A stretch of 35,698 nucleotides of DNA from an uncultured SAR86 cluster bacterium (GTDB lineage Bacteria; Pseudomonadota; Gammaproteobacteria; Magnimaribacterales; D2472), in assembly GCA_902517425.1 (NCBI GenBank), contig CABYCI010000008.1, forward strand, positions 1 through 35,698. Direction: 5' to 3'. A program made the position numbers and the translations under genes. The notes below the pieces were generated by a model. That model ran no database searches. It was not told the DNA's origin and saw only the letters and a list, made by a program, of their open reading frames with translations. Shown here piece by piece: positions 29,122 to 35,698 of the stretch. The first letter of the stretch is position 1; every line of letters starts with the position of its first letter.

Positions 29122-30522
29122 ATGAGCGGTTTTCTTGCAGATACAACAAAGTATGTAAATAAAGCTCTGAAGTTAACAGATTTATCGGATGGTCTCGCAA
29201 ATAAAATCATTACTTGCAATTCTACATATACAGTTAGATTCGGTGTTCGACTAAGAGGTGAGATTTTTACATTTGAAGGATGGAGGTCAGTTCATTCCGA
29301 ACACATGGAACCAACGAAAGGTGGAATAAGGTTTGATTTAGATACTCACGCAGAAGAAGTAGAAGCTTTAGCAGCTTTAATGTCATATAAATGTGCAATC
29401 ATAAATGTTCCATATGGTGGTTCAAAAGGTGGACTTAAAATTGATCCAACACAATGGAAAAGAGCGGAATTAGAAAAAATTACGAGAAGGTTTGCACAAG
29501 AATTAATTAAGCGAGATTTGATAAGCCCTTCTATGAATGTCCCCGCTCCAGATATTGGGACTTCTTCTAGAGAAATGGCTTGGATTGCAGATGAATATAG
29601 AAAAATGCATCCTGCTGACATAAATGGTGCTGCATGTGTTACTGGAAAACCTCCAAGCAAGAATGGTCTCGTTGGAAGAGAAGAAGCAACTGGAAGAGGT
29701 GTTCAATATATTGTAAGAGAATTTTTTAAAAATCCAGAACTCCTTAAATTGGTTAAATTGGATGATAATTTATCAACTAAAACATTTATCCTTCAAGGCC
29801 TTGGTAATGTTGGTTATAACTTATCAAAATTTTTAACAGAAGATGATGATCTCAAATTAATAGGTATTTCTGAGTTTAATGGCGGTATATTCAATGAGGA
29901 TGGCATTAATGTAGAGCATGCAAAAAAATATTTTTCTAAACATAAAACTTTCGAAGGTTATCCTAAGGCAACATTTATCAAAGATTCATCTTTATTGTTA
30001 AAAAGACAATGCGATATTTTAATACCTGCTGCACGTGAAAATGTGATAACAGAAAAAAATGCTGAAGATATATCTACTAAATTAATTGTTGAAGCTGCAA
30101 ATGGTCCTGTTAGTTATAAAGGAAATCAAGTTTTAAATAGAAAAAAAATATTTGTAATCCCAGATATTCTTGCAAACGCTGGCGGTGTTGCTGTTAGTTA
30201 TTTTGAGTGGGTAAAAAATATAAGGCATATCAGATTTGGAAGGTTAGAAAAGAGAAGAAATCAGTTACAAATTAATAATCTTATTGAAGCAATTGAAGTT
30301 ATGACTGGCAAGTCTATGCCTAAGAAATATAAGACTAATTTTATGGACGGTATAGAAGAAATAGATCTAATTAGGTCTGGGCTTGATGACATGATGATCG
30401 ATGGTTTCCAATGCGTTAAGAAAGAATTCTTAGAAACAGAAAAAATTCCTGACTTTAGGACTGCAGCATTCAAGGTTGCTATAGATAAGATAGCACTTTC
30501 ATATGACTTTATTGGTTTGTAG
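29122..30522 (+). CDS. Glu/Leu/Phe/Val dehydrogenase family, glutamate dehydrogenase
   Basis: 'EHMEPTKGGIRFDLDTHAEEVEALAALMSYKCAIINVPYGGSKGGLKIDP', 'VPAPDIGTSSREMAWI', 'EATGRGV', 'FILQGLGNVGYNLSKFL', 'EAANGPV', 'ILANAGGVAVSYFEWVKN'. Confidence 0.94.
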   Translation: MSGFLADTTKYVNKALKLTDLSDGLANKIITCNSTYTVRFGVRLRGEIFTFEGWRSVHSEHMEPTKGGIRFDLDTHAEEVEALAALMSYKCAIINVPYGGSKGGLKIDPTQWKRAELEKITRRFAQELIKRDLISPSMNVPAPDIGTSSREMAWIADEYRKMHPADINGAACVTGKPPSKNGLVGREEATGRGVQYIVREFFKNPELLKLVKLDDNLSTKTFILQGLGNVGYNLSKFLTEDDDLKLIGISEFNGGIFNEDGINVEHAKKYFSKHKTFEGYPKATFIKDSSLLLKRQCDILIPAARENVITEKNAEDISTKLIVEAANGPVSYKGNQVLNRKKIFVIPDILANAGGVAVSYFEWVKNIRHIRFGRLEKRRNQLQINNLIEAIEVMTGKSMPKKYKTNFMDGIEEIDLIRSGLDDMMIDGFQCVKKEFLETEKIPDFRTAAFKVAIDKIALSYDFIGL

Positions 30523-30526
30523 AAAA

Positions 30527-31168
30527 TTAAGGGAAATAAATTTTATCTGAGCCTTCACACCATTCTTCATATTTATTCATAACAGATTTAAATATATTTG
30601 AGTCTAAGAAATTCATTAGCACTCTTTGAATGCCAGGTATATTTTGTTGAGAGTCAAACCACTCTTGATCCGCAATCCTAAATTGTCTTATAAAAGGCAA
30701 AATTAAAATATCTAACTTGCTAATGCTATTACCAAAAAACCAATTAGTGCCATCAATTATTGTCTCTAATTTTTTTAAAATATTTAGACATTCATTCTGA
30801 TGATGTTCAACGTCAACATCCTCGTATCTATTTGAGTACTTATATCTATCGAGATGATATTTAAATTTATCATCAAATAAATCTATTAATTCTTCAGTCA
30901 GATTAATTTGATTTTGTTTTATATTTCCTTCAAAAACATTAGTTATATTTAAAGCCCAATTAACAATATCTATACTTTCATCAATAATTTTATCTTCTAG
31001 AATAAGAACTGGTACTGTTCCTTTTGGAGAGGCCTCTAGCATATGCTCTGGTTTATTATTGAGCCTCACTTCTCTCAGTTCACATTTTATATCTGCAAGT
31101 TTTAATATCATTCTTGCTCGCATTGCGTAAGGACATCTTATGAACGAATATAAAATTGGGTAATTCAT
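30527..31168 (-). CDS. Glutathione S-transferase family protein (thioredoxin-fold N-terminus)
   Basis: 'ILYSFIRCPYAMRARMILKLADI', 'SPKGTVPVLILEDKIIDESIDIVNW'; C-terminal all-alpha GST region. Confidence 0.85.
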   Translation of the reverse strand: MNYPILYSFIRCPYAMRARMILKLADIKCELREVRLNNKPEHMLEASPKGTVPVLILEDKIIDESIDIVNWALNITNVFEGNIKQNQINLTEELIDLFDDKFKYHLDRYKYSNRYEDVDVEHHQNECLNILKKLETIIDGTNWFFGNSISKLDILILPFIRQFRIADQEWFDSQQNIPGIQRVLMNFLDSNIFKSVMNKYEEWCEGSDKIYFP

Positions 31169-31173
31169 ATAAT

Positions 31174-32106
31174 TTAATTAAATATTTCTTCTTTTGGTCC
31201 AATATGATTTTGATTGCGCTGTTTGGCTAAATCAATTTGTTTTTGTCTGCTCATATATCTTGATTTTTGCTCATCGGTGGTTTCATCAAAACATTTTGAA
31301 CATGCAACGCCGCGAATATATTTGTTTGATTCTTTATCTTTTTCAGTAATTGGCATTCTGCAACCATGACACATATCATAAGTTCCCTCAGATAAATCAT
31401 GTTTAACTGAAACTCTATCATCAAATACAAAACACTCTCCCTCCCAGCTACTGGTATCTTTTGAAACAGATTCAAAATATCTTAGAATTCCTCCTTTTAG
31501 ATGAAAAACGTTATTAAAGCCTTTTTTCTTCATTAAAGATGATGCTTTCTCACATCTAATGCCTCCAGTGCAGAACATAGCTATATTTTTATTCTTCTTT
31601 TCATCATCGGTAAATTTTTGTTTATTGATCCATTCAGGGAACTCTCTAAACTTAGCTGTCTTTGGGTTTAAAGAATTCTTAAATGTACCAATTGAGTATT
31701 CATAGTTATTTCGAGTGTCAATGACGATTGTATCTTTATGATCAATAAGATTATTCCAGTCTTTTGGTTCAACATACTCTCCAACTATCTCAGTTGGATC
31801 AATTGCTTCGTCGCCAATAGTAACGATTTCTTTTTTTAATTTGACCTTAAGTCTTATAAATGGGTTTTTGTCTGAAGATGAAAGTTTAATATCAAGATCT
31901 GCGAAACCTTTTATGTCTTTAATAAAATTTATTGCGGATGAGAGGTTTTTTTGACTAGATGAAGAAATTGTTCCATTAATGCCTTCCCTGCCCACTAATA
32001 TTGTTCCAGAAATAGACATTTTCTTTAACTTTATGCGAATTTCTTTATGGAGCTTTAATGGATCCAAAATCTTTGAAAATTTATATAAGGCAGCAACTTT
32101 ATACAT
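31174..32106 (-). CDS. trhO: tRNA uridine(34) hydroxylase TrhO (YceA-type rhodanese)
   Basis: 'MYKVAALYKFSKI', 'VGREGINGTIS', 'IDTRNNYEYSIGTFKNSLNPKTAKFREFPEW', rhodanese loop 'MFCTGGIRCEKASSLMKKKGFNNVFHLKGGILRY', 'CHGCRMPI'. Start moved from 32154 to 32106 because the longer ORF runs into tRNA-Arg. Confidence 0.92.
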   Translation of the reverse strand: MYKVAALYKFSKILDPLKLHKEIRIKLKKMSISGTILVGREGINGTISSSSQKNLSSAINFIKDIKGFADLDIKLSSSDKNPFIRLKVKLKKEIVTIGDEAIDPTEIVGEYVEPKDWNNLIDHKDTIVIDTRNNYEYSIGTFKNSLNPKTAKFREFPEWINKQKFTDDEKKNKNIAMFCTGGIRCEKASSLMKKKGFNNVFHLKGGILRYFESVSKDTSSWEGECFVFDDRVSVKHDLSEGTYDMCHGCRMPITEKDKESNKYIRGVACSKCFDETTDEQKSRYMSRQKQIDLAKQRNQNHIGPKEEIFN

Positions 32107-32119
32107 ATAAATAAAAAAA

Positions 32120-32196
<77 letters not shown>

Positions 32197-32197
32197 T

Positions 32198-32274
32198 TGG
32201 TCGGGGTAGTAAGATTCGAACTTACGACCACTCGCTCCCAAAGCGAGTGCGCTACCAGACTGCGCTATACCCCG
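32198..32274 (-). tRNA. tRNA-Pro (TGG)
   Basis: Minus strand CGGGGTATAGCGCAGTCTGGTAGCGCACTCGCTTTGGGAGCGAGTGGTCGTAAGTTCGAATCTTACTACCCCGACCA; anticodon loop TTTGGGA, encoded CCA. Confidence 0.96.
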
Positions 32275-32318
32275 AGGATGCAAATATTAAAGTTAATACA
32301 AAAAATAAGCAATCTTCG

Positions 32319-32347
32319 TAGGCATAAATATTCTTTAATGCAATAAT
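32319..32347 (+). promoter_or_regulatory. Putative promoter of folD, possibly leaderless
   Basis: TAGGCA (32319-32324) - N17 - AATAAT (32342-32347) - N6 - ATG (32354); no SD. Confidence 0.35.
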
Positions 32348-32353
32348 ACTAAC

Positions 32354-33193
32354 ATGTCAGCAATAATATTAGACGGTAAAGAACTCTCAAAAATCTCTGA
32401 AGAATCTATCAAAGAAAGAGTTTCAAAACTATCTGAAAAAGGTATAAAACCTACTTTAGCCACAGTGCTTGTTGGTAATGATCCTGCTTCGGAAACATAC
32501 GTAAAAATGAAGAGAAATACCTGCGCCAGGGTAGGTATGGAGTCAATTGCTGTTGAGTTATCTGAGACTACTTCGACAGAAGAGCTTTTAAAGACAATTC
32601 ATAATCTTAATGATGATAAAAATGTACATGGAATACTATTACAACATCCTGTTCCATCTCAAATAGATGAAAGACTTTGCTTTGATGCAATCGATATATC
32701 TAAAGATGTGGATGGAGTAACTTGCCTAGGTTTTGGAAATATGTCTATGGGTATAGATGCTTATGGATCATGCACTCCAGCTGGCATCATAAGATTAATT
32801 GAACATTATCAAATTGATGTTCAAGGCTTAAATGCTGTTGTTGTTGGAAGAAGTCCTATTCTTGGTAAGCCAATGTCAATGATGTTGTTGAACTTAAATG
32901 CAACTGTAACAATTTGTCATTCTAGGACTCAAAATATTGAAAATATTATTAAGAATGCTGATTTAATAGTTGGTGCTGTTGGTATACCAAGATTTATAAA
33001 AACTGATTGGATTAAAAAAGGTGCGGTGGTTATTGATGCCGGCTATCATCCTGAGCAGTGTGGAGATATTGATCTAAATAACATAGAAGAAATAGCAAGC
33101 GCATATACGCCTGTACCTGGAGGTGTTGGACCTATGACAATAAACACATTGATTCTTCAAACTCTTCAATCTGCAGAGAAAGATAATATTTAA
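32354..33193 (+). CDS. folD: Bifunctional methylenetetrahydrofolate dehydrogenase / cyclohydrolase
   Basis: '[30 protein letters not shown]', '[29 protein letters not shown]', '[19 protein letters not shown]', '[15 protein letters not shown]'. Confidence 0.97.
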   Translation: MSAIILDGKELSKISEESIKERVSKLSEKGIKPTLATVLVGNDPASETYVKMKRNTCARVGMESIAVELSETTSTEELLKTIHNLNDDKNVHGILLQHPVPSQIDERLCFDAIDISKDVDGVTCLGFGNMSMGIDAYGSCTPAGIIRLIEHYQIDVQGLNAVVVGRSPILGKPMSMMLLNLNATVTICHSRTQNIENIIKNADLIVGAVGIPRFIKTDWIKKGAVVIDAGYHPEQCGDIDLNNIEEIASAYTPVPGGVGPMTINTLILQTLQSAEKDNI

Positions 33194-33558
33194 CTTTTAG
33201 AGTCTTCTGGTATGTCATCAGATATTTCATCTGATGTTGCTTGCTCGACTTCGTCAACTTCAGCTTCAATAACCTCTTCATCTGTATTGTTATTTTTAAA
33301 AGGAAATGGTTTTTGTTCTGTATGAAATAACAAAAAAGCTAAAGAATCATTAAAAAATTCGATTATGTAATCGTTAAAGTTTGAAATAGAAGGATTTGGT
33401 TTGGAAGTAAATAAAACAAATAAAAATTGAACAAATGCTAGCCCAATACAAATTGTTAAAGCAAAATTTATTGCAAATGCATAAAGCACCATAAAAATAA
33501 ATCTAATCCATTTACTGGATTTTAAAATTTCATCTTTGTCTATATCTATTTTGTTCAT
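33190..33558 (-). CDS. DUF4389-like membrane protein with acidic C-terminal tail
   Basis: Two TM segments; '[43 protein letters not shown]...[27 protein letters not shown]' resembles the DUF4389 family; next to gpsA. Confidence 0.75.
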   Translation of the reverse strand: MNKIDIDKDEILKSSKWIRFIFMVLYAFAINFALTICIGLAFVQFLFVLFTSKPNPSISNFNDYIIEFFNDSLAFLLFHTEQKPFPFKNNNTDEEVIEAEVDEVEQATSDEISDDIPEDSKS

Positions 33559-33561
33559 AAT

Positions 33562-34572
33562 TTAATATGTAAATTCTACATCAACTTCATGAGGATTATT
33601 AATTAAATCACTAATTAATACGTCTGGAGATGAATCTAAGTAAATTATATTATACAAAGATTCAACTAATGGCATCTTAATGTCTAGTTCTATAGATTCA
33701 TTTTTAATAACTTCTAAAGTTCTTATTCCTTCAGCAACTTGACCAATTTTCTCTTTAGCTTTGTCTATTTTCATACCTTTTCCAAGGTTATAACCTAGCT
33801 GATAATTTCTAGATAATTTAGAAGTGCATGTTGCTACCAAATCTCCCATACCAGCGAGACCCAGAAATGTAATTGGATTTGCTCCTTTGGCAACAGCAAA
33901 TCTACTCATTTCAGCCATACTTCTTGTTAAAATTAAACCAATAGCATTTTCTCCAACTTTTAATGAGTCAGCCATTCCGCAAATAATTGCATAGATATTC
34001 TTTAAGGCGCCAGCAAATTCAACGCCCTGCATGTCATTACTAGAGTATATTTTGAATGTTTGTGATGAAAGAACAGATTTTACTGAATTTATAAGTTCAT
34101 TATCTGGGCTTGCGATTACAGAACCAGCTACTTTATTATCAGCAATTTCTTTTGCTAGATTTGGCCCACTTAAAACACCAAGTGTATTTCCAACTTTTCC
34201 AGTAATTACTTCAGAGAGCGGTCTAAATGGTTTTCCTAAAATTCCCTTGGTGCATGAGATAAGATAAGAATCATCCTCTATTAAGTTGCTTATTCGTTGG
34301 ATTATTTGTTGAAAGATAATACTAGGCGTTGCTATAAAAACCATAGATGTATCTTTCAAGACTTCTTCGAGAGAATCTGTAGCTTCGATATTTTCTGAAA
34401 GTTTTAATTCTGGGTGGTATGTTGTGTTGGCGCCTTCAGAATTTATTCTTAAAGCTTGTTCAGAATCGCGAACCCATAATGAGACGCTGTATCCGTTTGA
34501 AGCTGCCAAGTTTGCTAATACAGTTCCAAAACTACCCCCACCTAGGACAGCAATTTTTTTATATGGATTCAT
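33562..34572 (-). CDS. gpsA: Glycerol-3-phosphate dehydrogenase [NAD(P)+]
   Basis: 'IAVLGGGSFGTVLANLAASNGYSVSLWVRD', 'GVLSGPNLAKEIAD', 'FAGALKNIYAIICGMADSLKVGENA', 'FLGLAGMGDLVATCTSKLSRNYQLG'. Confidence 0.97.
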   Translation of the reverse strand: MNPYKKIAVLGGGSFGTVLANLAASNGYSVSLWVRDSEQALRINSEGANTTYHPELKLSENIEATDSLEEVLKDTSMVFIATPSIIFQQIIQRISNLIEDDSYLISCTKGILGKPFRPLSEVITGKVGNTLGVLSGPNLAKEIADNKVAGSVIASPDNELINSVKSVLSSQTFKIYSSNDMQGVEFAGALKNIYAIICGMADSLKVGENAIGLILTRSMAEMSRFAVAKGANPITFLGLAGMGDLVATCTSKLSRNYQLGYNLGKGMKIDKAKEKIGQVAEGIRTLEVIKNESIELDIKMPLVESLYNIIYLDSSPDVLISDLINNPHEVDVEFTY

Positions 34573-34574
34573 TT

Positions 34575-35698
34575 TTAAGATAGGTATTTATCAAGTTGTC
34601 TTAGATATCTGGATGGATCTTTTGGTGAGCCGCCCTCAGCAATTAAAGCGTAATCATATAAAAAATCTACAAATAAATTAAATTGCTTGCCTTTCATGTC
34701 TTTAAGTTTTTTAAGTAACTTATGTTTCATATTAATCTCAAAAATAGGTTTAGATTCTCCAAAATTTTGACCTGAAGCTTCTAGAATTTTTCTAAGTTGA
34801 GCGCCTGGCTCATTCTGTGGAAGAATTAAACAAGAAGCTGAGTCTATTAATCTCTCACTAATTAATACATCAGAAACTCTATCACTTAGGTGGTTTTTTA
34901 TTTTTTCGATAATATCTTTATCTTTATCATTAATTTTTATTTCTTCAGAATCTTTAGTATTTTCTTGTTTAGCTACATTTACTAATTGCTTGCCTTTATA
35001 TTCATGAATACTCGTCATTAACCATTCATCAATGCGATCGGTTAATAGCAGGACTTCAACTCCCTGAGATTTTAGCTTTTCTATATGTGGAGAATTCTTT
35101 GCTGCTTCGTATGTATCCGCAACACAAAAATAGATTTCCTCTTGTTCTTTTTTAATATTTTTGATGTATTCATCAAAAGATGTGGTTTCTTCATCACCTT
35201 CAAGATTTGATGAATTAAATAACATTAGTCCAGCTATAAGTTCCCTATTTTCAAAGTCTTCAGCTGGTCCCTCTTTAAGAACTAAACCATATTCGTTCCA
35301 AAACTCTTTGTATTTATTAAATGATTTTTCTTTAAGTTTTGTTAGTGCATCTAGAGTTCTTTTTGTTACAGCTTTTTTGATTGAATCTACTAATGGATTA
35401 TTTTGAAGTATTTCTCTCGAAACATTCAATGGAAGATCATTTGTATCAAGTATTCCTCTTAGAAATCTTAAATAAAGAGGTAAGAAATTAGAAGCATCAT
35501 CCATTATAAATACTCGCTGAACATATAATTTTAAGCCTCTTGGAGACTCTCTATTCCATAAATCAAAAGGTGGTTTTGATGGAATATACAAAAGATTGGT
35601 ATACTCATTTTTGCCTTCAACTTTGTTATGAATCCACTCAAGTGGATCATTCTGATCAAAACTGATGAATTTATAAAAATCTATATACTCTTGATTTT
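34575..35698 (-). CDS. htpG: Chaperone protein HtpG (Hsp90), C-terminal part; truncated at the window edge
   Basis: '(EYTNL)LYIPSKPPFDLWNRESPRGLKLYVQRVFIMDDASNFLPLYLRFLRGILDTNDLPLNVSREILQ'. The track start at 35591 is an internal TTG; the frame stays open to 35698. Confidence 0.95.
   Translation of the reverse strand, partial: NQEYIDFYKFISFDQNDPLEWIHNKVEGKNEYTNLLYIPSKPPFDLWNRESPRGLKLYVQRVFIMDDASNFLPLYLRFLRGILDTNDLPLNVSREILQNNPLVDSIKKAVTKRTLDALTKLKEKSFNKYKEFWNEYGLVLKEGPAEDFENRELIAGLMLFNSSNLEGDEETTSFDEYIKNIKKEQEEIYFCVADTYEAAKNSPHIEKLKSQGVEVLLLTDRIDEWLMTSIHEYKGKQLVNVAKQENTKDSEEIKINDKDKDIIEKIKNHLSDRVSDVLISERLIDSASCLILPQNEPGAQLRKILEASGQNFGESKPIFEINMKHKLLKKLKDMKGKQFNLFVDFLYDYALIAEGGSPKDPSRYLRQLDKYLS

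Noticed and set aside
29346-29660. 104-aa ORF antisense to glutamate dehydrogenase (and 29503-29706, 30261-30473)
   Set aside because: Antisense to conserved GDH catalytic region; conservation of the sense strand explains openness.
35407-35591. htpG start at 35591 as given in the ORF track
   Set aside because: That is an internal TTG codon; upstream in-frame residues (EYTNL-LYIPS) match HtpG, so the gene is truncated by the window edge.

Overview
AT-rich, gene-dense chromosomal window from what looks like a streamlined marine gammaproteobacterium (SAR86-like by inference). It carries about 29 confident protein-coding genes and three tRNAs. The right half (about 12.9-32.3 kb) is a conserved housekeeping block: gltX-dnaQ-rnhA / gloB-mltD / oppC-oppB-oppA-ppiD-hupB-lon-clpX-clpP-tig-tRNAHis / gdh / GST-trhO-tRNAArg-tRNAPro / folD / DUF4389-gpsA-htpG(partial). 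The left third (1-12.8 kb) is more accessory and acquisition-oriented: a stand-alone TonB C-terminal-domain protein, two large TonB-dependent receptors, a DASS/SLC13 anion transporter, gamma-glutamyltransferase, a secreted AbgB-like M20 amidohydrolase, fabI and a METTL7-like methyltransferase. I see no phage, IS, CRISPR or obvious defence system. The observations most worth checking are: (1) trhO, a tRNA wobble-U34 hydroxylation enzyme, starts 13 nt after a tRNA-Pro(TGG)-tRNA-Arg(TCT) pair and so probably shares a transcript with one of its substrate tRNAs; (2) a trhO-GST-gdh segment splits an otherwise conserved folD-tRNAs-tig-clpPX-lon cluster; (3) several housekeeping genes have -10-like hexamers 4-9 nt before an ATG without a Shine-Dalgarno, suggesting leaderless mRNAs; (4) convergent genes share TTAA stop codons; (5) the OppABC operon lacks an ATPase; (6) the periplasmic GGT/AbgB-like pair next to TonB receptors suggests scavenging of gamma-glutamyl compounds or folate breakdown products. 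No system here is clearly unprecedented. All function calls come from reading motifs, with no database searches run.
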